A DNA stretch of 54,962 nucleotides, taken from contig JAHHHO010000037.1 in assembly GCA_019359315.1 (NCBI GenBank), positions 1 to 54,962 on the forward strand, read 5' to 3'. Each line of letters opens with the position of its first letter. Position 1 is the first letter of the stretch. The position numbers and the translations under genes were made by a program. Below, one piece after another: positions 44,056-52,922 of the stretch. Source of the DNA: Myxacorys californica WJT36-NPBG1. GTDB taxonomy: Bacteria; Cyanobacteriota; Cyanobacteriia; Leptolyngbyales; Leptolyngbyaceae. The notes under the pieces were generated by a model that was not told where the DNA came from, did no database searches, and was given only the letters and a program-made list of their open reading frames with translations.

Positions 44056-47000
44056 ATGCTTTATAGTTTAGAAACTATATTGAAAGTAGGCACTCAAGCC
44101 TTGATACAGATTCCAGTAGAAACGGGCATTTTTACGCTAGAAGAAGATTTCGCATTCTCTGGCTTTCAGTTTCTACTAGCAATGCTTTCAGGGTTAGCAA
44201 TGGCATTTGCTTTCCAATTTCTATTAACAAATCTTGCGGTTGCATTTGTTGCTAGTCCAGGCACACCATCAGGTTTAGAAGATGACTCTGATAGCCTTGG
44301 CGATGCCGTTCGCGGCATTGAGACAAAATTAGGATTTTTTGTGTTGCTATCAGCGACAATCTCGCTGTTTGCCGCAAGTTTTCTAGCAGTAAAGCTAAGT
44401 TTAGTTAGCAGTGCAGTACTAGGTGCGATCGTAGGCGTCGTGCTGTGGTCTATTTACTTCTGTCTGCTCGTTTGGCTCGGTTCTAATGCTGTCGGGTCGT
44501 TGATTGGGTCTTTTGTCAGTACGGCAACGTCGGGCATTCAAGGCATGATGGGCGCAGCCACAGGCGCGATCGGAGTGAATGCTGCAAGAAATCAGGCAGT
44601 TTCAACCGCAGAAGAGATTACGGCGGCAGTTCGTCGGGAGTTGACATCGGGATTTGATCCTGACCGCATTCAGACGACGCTTCAGAGTTCACTCAGCAAT
44701 TTGCAACTGCCAAAGCTAAATCTCGATACTGTTGGAGATCAGTTTGAAAGGATATTGCGAGAGTCAGACCTCAAAGACATTGCGAACAGCGACTTTCTCA
44801 AGACGATTAATCGCCAATCTTTTGTTGATTTGATTAGCGATCGTACCGATTTATCGAGACAAGACATTAATCAGCTTGCCGATCGCTTGGAAAGTGTTTG
44901 GCAAAACGCCACCAGTCAGTCGGGGCAACAGGATGCTGTCTTGCAGTTGACTGATCTATTGAAATCGGCAACCCCTGAAGACCTGAATTCTGAACAACTG
45001 ACGGGAAAGCTTGATCAGCTTGTTAAAACTGTTTCAAGCACGGTTACACCGGGCGGTAGCTTAACGAATCGAGCGTTGCAATTCGGATTTGCTTCCCTTC
45101 TAGGACAAGTCATTAAAAATACAGACCTTTCTGATCTCGATGTTGAGAAGATTTCTGGTCAATTGCAACAGCTTAGAGACAGCTTGCAAGGACAAGCTAG
45201 TAAGTTGGGTCAGCAAGTTGCTAAGCCGAGCAAGCCCTTTAGCGTGATTCGAGCCGACCTCGAAAACTACCTGTTGTTCTCACCAACATGGAAGCTCAAT
45301 CGAGAAACAGTCAAGAAAGAATTTCGAGATGTGATTTACGATCCGCAAGCCGATCCAGGTGCGATTCGGCAGGAGTTAGAGTCCATCGATCGCGACTATT
45401 TCATCGAACTGTTGTCGTCGCGGGATGACTTCCTGCCTGAGCAAATTGAAGATCTGGCAACCTATCTAGAAGAAATTCGGGATGAGGTATTTAGTTCTGT
45501 TCAGACGGCTGAATCAGAAACGCAATCTCAGAATCTTAGAGGTCGGGTCGAGGACTACTTCCGATCGACAGGACAAGAGGAACTCAACCCAGACGCGATC
45601 GCGCATGACTTTAAAGCCCTTCTAGAAGACCCAGAAGCGGGTTTAGATGCGCTGAGCCAACGTCTCGGACAGTTTGATCGAGATACATTAGTCAGTCTGC
45701 TGGAGCAACGTCAAGATTTTGACTCCGAGCGGGCTAACCAGATTGTGGAGCAGCTTGAGAGTGCGCGCGATCGCGTGTTATCAAACGCAAGAGAAGCGCA
45801 AGAGCGGGTGCACTCTCAAGCGCAAGAACTGAGAACGAGGGTTGAAGACTACCTGCGGAACACTCAGAAAGAAGAACTCAATCCAGAGGGCATTGAGCGG
45901 GATCTCAGCGCGTTGCTTGACGATCCACAAGCCGGACTGAGGGCACTGCGAGAAAGACTTTCGCAATTTGATCGCGATACATTGGTGCAACTGTTGAGCC
46001 AACGCCAAGACCTCAACGAAGAGCAAATCAACCAGGTGCTAAATCAGATCGAATCGATTCGCGATCGCATTCTCCACGCTCCGGGACAAGTTGCGGGCAA
46101 AGCGAAGGAGCAGTACCAGCAGACCATCAGCGCGATCGCAGATTATCTTCGCCAAACGAATCTAGATGAACTTGATCCAGACGGCATTCAACGGGATCTC
46201 ACCACGTTGTTGAATGACCCGAAAGCAGGAGCATCTGCCTTACAAGGTCGCCTTGCTCAAGTCGATCGCGATACGCTGGTGCAACTGTTGGCTCAGCAGG
46301 GGAACCTAAGCGAAGAGCAAGTAAATCAGACGATTGATCAAGTGCAAGCTGCGATTCGCAATACCGTCAAGGCTCCTCGTCGTCTTGCCAGCCGTGCCCA
46401 AAAGCAGGCAATAGATTTTGAAGCAAGTCTAGAAGACTATCTGCGGAATACGCAGAAAGAAGAACTGAGTCCAGAGGGCATCAAACGCGATCTGCAACTC
46501 TTGCTTCAGCATCCGCAGGCAGGACTGAGCAGCTTAGGCGATCGCGCCTCGCAGTTCGATCGCTCGACGTTTGTCGCCCTGCTCTCTCAGCGAGAAGACC
46601 TCTCCGAAGAAGAAGCTAATCGGATTGCAGACCAAATTGAGTCTAACTTCAAGTCAATTGTTGAACAGATTCAAAAGGTGCAGCAGACCGTTCAATCCAG
46701 TGTGGATAGCGTGTTTAGCAAGCTTCGCGACTCTCTCAACTCGCTGGAGCGCCCTGAACTCAACTACGACGGCATCAAGCAAGATTTCAGTACCTTGTTT
46801 GATGATCCCCAAGCTGGCTTTGAAGCTCTGCGCGATCGCTTGAGTGCATTTGATCGAGATACCTTGGTGGCAGTTCTGAGTGCCCGTGAGGACATTTCGG
46901 AAGCAGATGTCAACCGAATTATCGATCAAGTTGAAGGAGTGAGAAACAGCGTATTGCAACGTGCTGAACGCATCCAGCAAGAAGCTCAAAACCGAATCAA

Positions 47001-47133
47001 GTCGATTCAACGTCAAGCGAAGAAGCAAGCCATTGAAACTCAAAAAGTGGCAGCAGGTGCAGCGTGGTGGCTGTTTAGTGCCGCTCTGTCGTCCCTAATT
47101 GCCTGTGCGATCGCAGGCTTCATTGCAGTGTAA
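44056..47133 (+). CDS. Large membrane protein with six long tandem repeats
   Basis: The 1025-residue protein starts with two or three membrane spans (about 35-70 and 95-150), has a Gly/Ala-rich bend (GIQGMMGAATGAIG), and ends with a membrane segment (WLFSAALSSLIACAIAGFI). Between about 400 and 970 lie six repeats of 80-110 residues. Each reads roughly EDYLRNTQKEELNPEGI, then DDPQAGL, LSQFDRDTLVQLLSQR, DLNEEQINQVLNQIES and a basic helix. Several earlier, weaker copies precede them (210-320). The repeats look like amphipathic helical bundles that could lie on or bridge membranes. Similar cyanobacterial proteins are uncharacterised. It heads a group with a CAAD protein and two stress-type proteins, so a role in thylakoid or envelope shape or stress is a reasonable guess, no more. 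Confidence 0.65.
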   Translation: MLYSLETILKVGTQALIQIPVETGIFTLEEDFAFSGFQFLLAMLSGLAMAFAFQFLLTNLAVAFVASPGTPSGLEDDSDSLGDAVRGIETKLGFFVLLSATISLFAASFLAVKLSLVSSAVLGAIVGVVLWSIYFCLLVWLGSNAVGSLIGSFVSTATSGIQGMMGAATGAIGVNAARNQAVSTAEEITAAVRRELTSGFDPDRIQTTLQSSLSNLQLPKLNLDTVGDQFERILRESDLKDIANSDFLKTINRQSFVDLISDRTDLSRQDINQLADRLESVWQNATSQSGQQDAVLQLTDLLKSATPEDLNSEQLTGKLDQLVKTVSSTVTPGGSLTNRALQFGFASLLGQVIKNTDLSDLDVEKISGQLQQLRDSLQGQASKLGQQVAKPSKPFSVIRADLENYLLFSPTWKLNRETVKKEFRDVIYDPQADPGAIRQELESIDRDYFIELLSSRDDFLPEQIEDLATYLEEIRDEVFSSVQTAESETQSQNLRGRVEDYFRSTGQEELNPDAIAHDFKALLEDPEAGLDALSQRLGQFDRDTLVSLLEQRQDFDSERANQIVEQLESARDRVLSNAREAQERVHSQAQELRTRVEDYLRNTQKEELNPEGIERDLSALLDDPQAGLRALRERLSQFDRDTLVQLLSQRQDLNEEQINQVLNQIESIRDRILHAPGQVAGKAKEQYQQTISAIADYLRQTNLDELDPDGIQRDLTTLLNDPKAGASALQGRLAQVDRDTLVQLLAQQGNLSEEQVNQTIDQVQAAIRNTVKAPRRLASRAQKQAIDFEASLEDYLRNTQKEELSPEGIKRDLQLLLQHPQAGLSSLGDRASQFDRSTFVALLSQREDLSEEEANRIADQIESNFKSIVEQIQKVQQTVQSSVDSVFSKLRDSLNSLERPELNYDGIKQDFSTLFDDPQAGFEALRDRLSAFDRDTLVAVLSAREDISEADVNRIIDQVEGVRNSVLQRAERIQQEAQNRIKSIQRQAKKQAIETQKVAAGAAWWLFSAALSSLIACAIAGFIAV

Positions 47134-47149
47134 TGCCGTAACAAACCGT

Positions 47150-47188
47150 CTAAAGCGATCAAAAATGAATAATTTATGATCGCTTTAG
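47150..47188 (+). terminator. Hairpin after the membrane-repeat gene
   Basis: Arms CTAAAGCGATCA (47150-47161) and TGATCGCTTTAG (47177-47188) are perfect over 12 bases around an AT-rich 15-base loop. No long U run follows, so termination may be partial and allow read-through to the CAAD gene. Confidence 0.6.
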
Positions 47189-47248
47189 TAACGCTTTTAG
47201 CAAAACATTGAAATCAAATTAACAACACCTAATACAAGGAGACTAGTC

Positions 47249-47692
47249 ATGTATACAGAAACACCAGAAACTGAAACTGTGGCACTTCAGAACGAACCTC
47301 TAGCCTCAGACTCGGCATCAGGTCTAGAATCATCAAGTAGCCAAGATGTAACCCTTGAGGCGTCGCAATGGTGGTCGCACAATAAGCATAAGATCTCAGC
47401 ATTCTTTAGAGATCCTTTCAGCTATTTTTCTAGTTTTTGGCAGCAGTACAAACCTATCTTCGTCATGCTGGGTTGGATTCTGCTCGCGATCGTGGGAGTT
47501 CGCTTAACCTTGGCTCTATTCAGTGCGCTGCTCGATGTAGTTGCAAGTGTTCCTTTATTGTCACCCTTGCTTGAGTTGGTTGGCATGGGCTACACAGGTT
47601 GGTTTGTCTATCGCTACTTGCTCAAAGCATCTAACCGTCAGGAGCTTTCTCAGAAATTTGACCAGGTTAAAACCGAGGTGGTAGGAGGCTGA
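47249..47692 (+). CDS. CAAD-domain (CURT1-like) membrane protein
   Basis: The 147-residue protein has a low-complexity acidic N-terminus to about 45, an amphipathic stretch (WWSHNKHKISAFFRDPFSYF), two close membrane segments (PIFVMLGWILLAIVGVRLTL and LLSPLLELVGMGYTGWFVYRYLL) and a C-terminal helix SNRQELSQKFDQVKTEV. This matches the CAAD domain, found attached to some cyanobacterial aminoacyl-tRNA synthetases and, as free CURT1-type proteins, bending thylakoid margins. GGAGACTAGTC precedes ATG 47249. A role in membrane curvature or anchoring is likely. Confidence 0.82.
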   Translation: MYTETPETETVALQNEPLASDSASGLESSSSQDVTLEASQWWSHNKHKISAFFRDPFSYFSSFWQQYKPIFVMLGWILLAIVGVRLTLALFSALLDVVASVPLLSPLLELVGMGYTGWFVYRYLLKASNRQELSQKFDQVKTEVVGG

Positions 47693-47835
47693 GAAGTGAT
47701 GTAAGAGAGAAGCAATGTTGAGAGAGCGGCAATGCTCACTCGGGTTAGAAGTGCTTAGTTTAAGTACTTGCCTGAAGGCTGAATGTGACGTTTGAAGATG
47801 TTTCTCACCTTTATCCTTTACTTCTCTTGAGGTTA

Positions 47836-47874
47836 AGCCAATGGGTTTGAATCCGTGATCCAAACCCATTGGCT
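47836..47874 (+). terminator. Perfect hairpin after the CAAD gene
   Basis: AGCCAATGGGTTTG (47836-47849) pairs perfectly with CAAACCCATTGGCT (47861-47874). It is 140 bases past the CAAD stop. No U run, so the exact role is open. Confidence 0.55.
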
Positions 47875-47925
47875 GATCATTCCAGCGACAGAGTTTCAAA
47901 CGCGCCCTAATACAGAGACGCTTCT

Positions 47926-47957
47926 ATATCCGGCTCTATAGCATTAGAGCCGGATAT
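47926..47957. repeat. Perfect 13-bp inverted repeat
   Basis: ATATCCGGCTCTA (47926-47938) and TAGAGCCGGATAT (47945-47957) form a perfect hairpin with a 6-base loop, 65 bases before the next gene. It may be an operator for the stress-protein gene. Confidence 0.5.
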
Positions 47958-48021
47958 TAACTATTAGGCACTGCTCTACAGGCTTCAAGCTCAACACTAT
48001 AATTTTAGGAAAATTAAAACA

Positions 48022-49119
48022 ATGGCTTTAACTCAGCGCAATGAACTTGTAAGCAATCACAGACGAGCGGTTGGCGTATTTTCGAGCCGTCGGGACGCTG
48101 AAAACGCCCTTCACGAACTCAGCGCTTCCGGGTTTAACATGGATCACGTTTCTGTTGTTACCCGAGACACACAGCATCGAGATGGTCTAGCAGGTGCAGA
48201 GGTCAAAGAGCGGGTAGGAAACAAGGCAGACGAGGGTGCAGGCGTTGGCGCAGTATCGGGAGGGGCGCTAGGCGGTTTGACTGGGCTGCTAGTTGGTCTA
48301 GGAACACTTGCTATTCCTGGAGTGGGGCCGATCATGTTGGCAGGCGCGGCAGCAACTGCGATCGCAACGACTCTAGCTGGCGGCGCGATCGGAGCGGCAA
48401 GCGGCGGATTACTTGGCGGACTGATTGGATTAGGCCTTCCCGAGAAAGAAGCTCGCCACTACAATGAGCGAGTTGAGCAAGGCGACTATCTGGTGATAGT
48501 CGATGGTACAGTGGACGAAATTCACCGGGCTGAATCACTGCTCAAGCGTCAAGGCATTCGAGATTGGACGGTGAATGAGATTCCCGTTGCAACCGCTAAC
48601 CAAACCCAAACCGCTGTCGAGCACGCATCGCCAGTTGTAGCTCCTCTTACGTCGAGCGACGCTACTTTAACCCAACGCGATCTAAACCAACGCGATCGCG
48701 CACCTAGAGACGAATCAGTCAAGCTGTACGAAGAACGGTTGGTCGTAGACAAAGACCGTGAAAAAACGGGGGAAGTCACCGTCAACAAGCGAGTTGAGAC
48801 GGAAACTGCACAAGTATCTGTTCCCATCGAAAAAGAGCGGGTCGTGATTGAGCGCGTCACACCGACCGCCGCAGCAGGAGTAGCTCCGGGTAGCGATGCC
48901 TTTCACGAGGGCGAAGCAGTGCGAGTGGAGGTCTATGAAGAAACTCCGGAAATTCGCAAAGAAGCCTTCGTGCGTGAGGAAGTAGGTATCCATAAAGAAG
49001 TTACCCAGGAAACAGTCCGGGCTGAAGAAACTCTACGTCGGGAAGAACTCAATATCGATACCCAGGGTCATCCTACTGTTAACGATCCTAGCAACACGAA
49101 CACTCGCGATCGTGCGTAA
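48022..49119 (+). CDS. YsnF/GspM-like stress protein with DUF2382 domain
   Basis: The 365-residue protein begins with a general-stress 17M-like domain (RRAVGVFSSRRDAENALHELS, FNMDHVSVVTRD). A glycine/alanine-rich membrane-like segment follows (about 75-140, GAVSGGALGGLTGLLVGLGT and GGLLGGLIGLGLPEKEARHY). After a proline/threonine linker comes a DUF2382 domain (VKLYEERLVVDKDREKTGEV, VETETAQVSVPIEKERVVIE) rich in charged beta/coil repeats. Such proteins rise in desiccation, salt and oxidative stress in cyanobacteria and Deinococcus. It sits between CAAD and BON genes. Confidence 0.78.
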   Translation: MALTQRNELVSNHRRAVGVFSSRRDAENALHELSASGFNMDHVSVVTRDTQHRDGLAGAEVKERVGNKADEGAGVGAVSGGALGGLTGLLVGLGTLAIPGVGPIMLAGAAATAIATTLAGGAIGAASGGLLGGLIGLGLPEKEARHYNERVEQGDYLVIVDGTVDEIHRAESLLKRQGIRDWTVNEIPVATANQTQTAVEHASPVVAPLTSSDATLTQRDLNQRDRAPRDESVKLYEERLVVDKDREKTGEVTVNKRVETETAQVSVPIEKERVVIERVTPTAAAGVAPGSDAFHEGEAVRVEVYEETPEIRKEAFVREEVGIHKEVTQETVRAEETLRREELNIDTQGHPTVNDPSNTNTRDRA

Positions 49120-49241
49120 ACATGCGAAGTAGTCACGCACAATCGTCTTGAGTCGGTTCAGCTCGTCGATCGTGCCGCTACGCTCGCTCTATTTCAAGCA
49201 CATTAATAAATCAAGTTCAAACACATTAATAAATCAAGGCA

Positions 49242-49784
49242 ATGAAAAGATTGACTCTAGCGCTACTCAGTAGCATTCTAGCGGCAGGCGTAGTGGCGTG
49301 CGACAACGCGGCAAAAACGAGTAGCAGTGCCCCTGATACAGTTGAGTCCAGCAGCCCCGCTCCTGGAGCAGCAAATAACGCTGAAACGCTTGACAAATCC
49401 ACGGCTAAAACGGGTCAAGACGATGCGATAAGTGAGACTCGACGTAGGCAGTTGAATGCTGATATCCGTGCTCGTGAACAGCGCGACCAAGCGGGTGGCA
49501 ATGACGGTCAGCGAGCTGATGGTGATCTTAAAAGCGAGGTGAGATCGAAGCTAGAAGCGAATTTACCCGCAAGCGCTCTTGCGGTCGATGCGAAAGACGG
49601 AGCCGTCACAGTCACGGGAACTGTAGTTGACAAAAAACAATTACAGAAAATTGAGCCTTTGGCAAAGCAGATCAAAGGCGTTAAAAGTGTTGAGGTGAAA
49701 GCAGCACTTACATCTGCTGCAAAACCTGAACCACCAAAGCCTGAATCAAAGGTTCCTATAAAAGATCAGACCAGTAAGCAGTAA
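49242..49784 (+). CDS. BON-domain lipoprotein
   Basis: The 180-residue protein has a lipoprotein signal (LALLSSILAAGVVACDN; Cys about 20). A polar linker rich in S, A and charged residues follows. A BON domain spans about 95-155 (SEVRSKLEANLPASALAVDA, GAVTVTGTVVDKKQL, KQIKGVKSVEVK). A P/K/E tail ends it. BON domains bind phospholipid and are linked to outer-membrane upkeep under osmotic stress (OsmY type). It is the last gene of this stress group. Confidence 0.85.
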   Translation: MKRLTLALLSSILAAGVVACDNAAKTSSSAPDTVESSSPAPGAANNAETLDKSTAKTGQDDAISETRRRQLNADIRAREQRDQAGGNDGQRADGDLKSEVRSKLEANLPASALAVDAKDGAVTVTGTVVDKKQLQKIEPLAKQIKGVKSVEVKAALTSAAKPEPPKPESKVPIKDQTSKQ

Positions 49785-49806
49785 GTCCTCCGTCAGCAGA
49801 TTGTAT

Positions 49807-49840
49807 AAAGTGTCCACAGTTTGTGTACTGTGGACACTTT
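49807..49840 (+). terminator. Perfect hairpin after the BON gene
   Basis: AAAGTGTCCACAGT (49807-49820) pairs perfectly with ACTGTGGACACTTT (49827-49840). It lies 23 bases after the stop. The next bases GATCTTTTGATC carry only a short U run. It likely ends the 47.2-49.8 kb gene group. Confidence 0.65.
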
Positions 49841-50045
49841 GATCTTTTGATCGCTAATTTTGTAGACATATTGATCAGCTTCGATATCGCGTCACAAAAA
49901 CGCAATCAATGGCGTCTTGGCAAGGGCAATGCAATATTGTCAAACCACAGCTACAACACTGGTTGATCTAACTGGTAGCAATGTGGGTACTTTCAAGGAG
50001 ATAGGCGTTGCTACCTCCTCAGCACTTCCAATTACTGGAGTGTAC

Positions 50046-50073
50046 CTTTGAATTTGTCGTGGCAAATTCAAAG
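50046..50073. repeat. Perfect hairpin before the MutS-like repeat gene
   Basis: CTTTGAATTTG (50046-50056) and CAAATTCAAAG (50063-50073) form an 11-bp stem. Nearby, TTTTCTAATG occurs twice. Intergenic 49841-50168 otherwise has no gene I can support; the promoter should be about here. Confidence 0.4.
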
Positions 50074-50168
50074 AATGGACAACATTTTCTAATGTTTTTT
50101 CTAATGTTATAGTACAAGTATTCTATTTGTAATTTTGCAGAGGAAGCAGGCTGGCTGCATAAACGAGC

Positions 50169-51506
50169 ATGACTCAATCGGTTAAGTTTCGCTTATTTGG
50201 CAATGGAGATTCAGGTCAAGGAATGCTATTTGGGCAAGCCGCGATCGCGTGTGGAGACCTTCTGAGTCAGCCCGACAGAGTGCAACGAACGCGGGATGGT
50301 GACCCCTGCATTCGCCTAGAGTTAGCCGAACTTCGGACCCTCCAATCGGCTTTAGAAGCACAAGGCTATGAAATTTCAATCCTCAGAACGAAACGTGCCC
50401 CGATTGGGCTAGGAAAAAAGACCGCTTCTCTCATGGGTGAAGCGGCTCCGATCGTAGCAGAGGTGTTAGGACTACCGCTCTCGCAGACTCAAACGGCTAA
50501 GCCATTAGTTCGATTTCCAAAAGAACGAGTCGCCGAAGTGCAACAACGGCTAGAAGCCGATGGATTTGTCGTCACCGTGGCCGAGATTCAATCCAACCTT
50601 CCACCCAAAGCTGTCTTTCGGCTCAAGGAAGACGATGACGGAGAGGAAACCTATTTTCTGTTTGATGCCTCTGCCCAGAATGTAGCCGAGGCGTTGGGAT
50701 GCGCATTATCACAAACGCCGGGAGGACGACCCAAACTGGTGATGACGCGACAAGAGTACAAGCGTGCTAAAGCGCAGTTAGTCCAACTGGGATTTGATAT
50801 TTCCCTCAAAGATCTAAAGCTGAAGGCCAAACTGCTGGTGTCGGATTCGACTATGCAAAGTGCTGTCTTAGTGGGTGATGATGCGCTAGAAGCTGCCGCG
50901 CTTTTAGACAAAGAGTTGCGCTACACTGCACCGACTGCTAAAACAGGCGCTCCTCTACCCATGCTTGTCCTTTTATCCTCAGATGATGTTCATCGCGCCC
51001 AAGCGGTGCTGGAGTCTAACGGCTATGAAGTAGCGCTGGAATTTCGGGAAGCTGGCAAAGTTGCAAATGTCTCCATTTACAGCAATGGTGGAGTTGTGTT
51101 TGGAGAGGCTGCCGCGATCGTGGCTGATCAGTGCAATCTTCCGTTAGAGGTAGCGCAAGCAACCGGAAATCAAATGGTCAAAGTACCAATGGAGCAACTG
51201 GAGACGGTGCGATCGCATCTGGTCAATCAGGGATACAAAATCAACGAATCTCAGCGTCGTAGCCAAACTCATCAGTCACCGCAAGCTGACTCGCGAGTTG
51301 CTAAGATTACAGTTTTATCTGGAGATTTTGTCCTGTTCAAGACTGCTGCAGAACGGACTGCGGCTTGGTTAGAAACATCTGTTCAGAAACAGGGAAATCA
51401 ATCGATCTTAAAGCTACCCATAACTCAGCTTCAGTCCGTCAAAACGTTTTTAGAAGCAGAAGGATTTGCAGTCGAGGAGCGTCATATTGCTGCGCTGTCT
51501 GTGTAG
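50169..51506 (+). CDS. Protein of six tandem MutS domain I-like repeats
   Basis: The 445-residue protein is built of six units of about 70 residues. Each has a strand, then G/F..A..A..L (FGQAAIACGDLLSQP; MGEAAPIVAEVLGLPLSQTQ; FDASAQNVAEALGCALSQTP; VGDDALEAAALLDKEL; FGEAAAIVADQCNLPLEVAQ; FKTAAERTAAWLETSVQKQG), and an end like LQSALEAQGYEISI. The order (A..A...L.L, then I/P..L...L...GY.V.I) resembles MutS domain I, which reads DNA mismatches (FYELFGEDAEIAA...GYKVAI). The MutS ATPase core is absent. What it binds, and why six copies, is unknown. Start ATG follows a long leader. Confidence 0.6.
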   Translation: MTQSVKFRLFGNGDSGQGMLFGQAAIACGDLLSQPDRVQRTRDGDPCIRLELAELRTLQSALEAQGYEISILRTKRAPIGLGKKTASLMGEAAPIVAEVLGLPLSQTQTAKPLVRFPKERVAEVQQRLEADGFVVTVAEIQSNLPPKAVFRLKEDDDGEETYFLFDASAQNVAEALGCALSQTPGGRPKLVMTRQEYKRAKAQLVQLGFDISLKDLKLKAKLLVSDSTMQSAVLVGDDALEAAALLDKELRYTAPTAKTGAPLPMLVLLSSDDVHRAQAVLESNGYEVALEFREAGKVANVSIYSNGGVVFGEAAAIVADQCNLPLEVAQATGNQMVKVPMEQLETVRSHLVNQGYKINESQRRSQTHQSPQADSRVAKITVLSGDFVLFKTAAERTAAWLETSVQKQGNQSILKLPITQLQSVKTFLEAEGFAVEERHIAALSV

Positions 51507-51584
51507 TCCAGCAAATCGGCATAGAGGAACGGTGCTGTGAAGGCTACGATCAAATCGCTTGACCCCCGTTAGGAGTTAACCCTC

Positions 51585-52190
51585 GTGATTACGCAAGCTC
51601 AAGAGAAACGCAGCTATACCGCCGAAGAATACCTTGAATTTGAAGTCAACTCAGCAGAGCGACATGCCTACATTGACGGTGAAATTATTCTTATGGCAGG
51701 CGGACTTCCAAATCACAATAAAATTGCTGGTAATCTTCTTAGCGTCCTCAACTTTGGGCTAAAACGCCAGCCTTACGATATTTTTATCACCGATCAGCGG
51801 CTTTGGATTCCCGAAAAGCGCACTTATACTTACCCTGATGTCATGCTCATGGCGCAACCCATCCAATATCAAGAGGGTCGCCGTGATACCCTAATCAATC
51901 CACTTTTGATTGCAGAGGTGTTGTCTCAATCAACCCGCAGCTATGACAAAGACGAAAAATTTACCGCCCATCGCACTATTTCTTCGTTCCAAGAATATCT
52001 CCTCATCGATCAAGATGTAATGCACGTCGAACACTACATCAAGACCGCCGATCGCGAATGGACGTTTCGAGAATACGACGCCGAAAGCCAGCTAATCTCC
52101 CTTGCCTCTGTGCCGTGCCAAATTGACTTGGCGGATCTCTACGACAAGATTGACTTTAACACGCTCGAAGAGGCTGCAAGTCAGGAATAA
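51585..52190 (+). CDS. Uma2-family (DUF820) restriction-like nuclease
   Basis: The 201-residue protein has the cyanobacterially expanded Uma2 pattern. YTAEEYLEFE leads into RHAYIDGEIILMAGG. A PD-(D/E)XK-like core then shows YPDVMLM and LLIAEVLSQSTRSYDKDEKF, with E and K/Q as likely catalytic residues near 110-127. YLLIDQDVMHVEHYIK follows. The start is GTG 51585 with GGAGTTAACC upstream. It lies 79 bases after the MutS-like gene. Targets are unknown; these proteins are abundant and mostly uncharacterised. Confidence 0.85.
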   Translation: MITQAQEKRSYTAEEYLEFEVNSAERHAYIDGEIILMAGGLPNHNKIAGNLLSVLNFGLKRQPYDIFITDQRLWIPEKRTYTYPDVMLMAQPIQYQEGRRDTLINPLLIAEVLSQSTRSYDKDEKFTAHRTISSFQEYLLIDQDVMHVEHYIKTADREWTFREYDAESQLISLASVPCQIDLADLYDKIDFNTLEEAASQE

Positions 52191-52201
52191 GAAGCAGCCC
52201 A

Positions 52202-52681
52202 TCACATTGATCGATCCAACTCTCTTAGCGCTTGTCGAAATGCCTCAAAGCCAGTAGTGGAGTGCAACTTGAGCGGTTCAGTTGAGAAGACATAGTACAC
52301 ATCTCCGGTATCAGTCACTTCAAAATCAGCAAAGCATTCTCGCGCCCACAGATCAAGATAACGGCGCGCGATCGCAGGCTCTAACCGCGCCACACTCGCA
52401 AACTCAACCAGCGAAATTCGTCCCTTGTTTAATTGCAACAAGCGAAAGAAGCGATCTTGAATCGAACGGCGCTTGGCGATCGAACTCATATAGAGCAACA
52501 GTCCCCCGATCGCAGAGGGCGCTAAACCAAAGAAGATCAGCAGCGTGTAGAGAATTGCGATCGCCCATCCTGGCGGATGGCTTAACAGCAGCGCCATCAC
52601 AATTCCAACCGACACCGTTCCACCACTGACCAGAAACAAACTGCCCGCAACTTTTCCAGCGACGCTCCAAATTCGATTCAT
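52202..52681 (-). CDS. Hypothetical membrane protein
   Basis: The about 159-residue protein (ATG 52681, the upstream GTG adds 15 residues) has two membrane segments (LFLVSGGTVSVGIVMALLL and WAIAILYTLLIFFGLAPSAI). Then comes a soluble helical region with DRFFRLLQLNKGRISLVEFA and PAIARRYLDLWAREC, which resembles a small winged-helix. It may be a membrane-anchored regulator of the type seen beside other cyanobacterial genes. Convergent with Uma2. Function not recognised. Confidence 0.6.
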   Translation of the reverse strand: MNRIWSVAGKVAGSLFLVSGGTVSVGIVMALLLSHPPGWAIAILYTLLIFFGLAPSAIGGLLLYMSSIAKRRSIQDRFFRLLQLNKGRISLVEFASVARLEPAIARRYLDLWARECFADFEVTDTGDVYYVFSTEPLKLHSTTGFEAFRQALRELDRSM

Positions 52682-52922
52682 AGCCGCATCCTGCCTGCTC
52701 AGCAAAACCGATAAATTTACCCTCACCCTAACTTGTTTTATCGCCTTTGAGGGATGGTTGTTACGGCGGTTTACCCCCCCTAACCAGCCGCAAGCCGCGA
52801 CTTGGGTTTCTGTCTAGAGAACAATTCCATCCTCGATCATCTGGATTTAAGCTACGGTGAGGAAAGACGCCGACGAAGCGTATAGTTAGCTTCCTATTAT
52901 TGCCACCTACCTCACCACCGAT

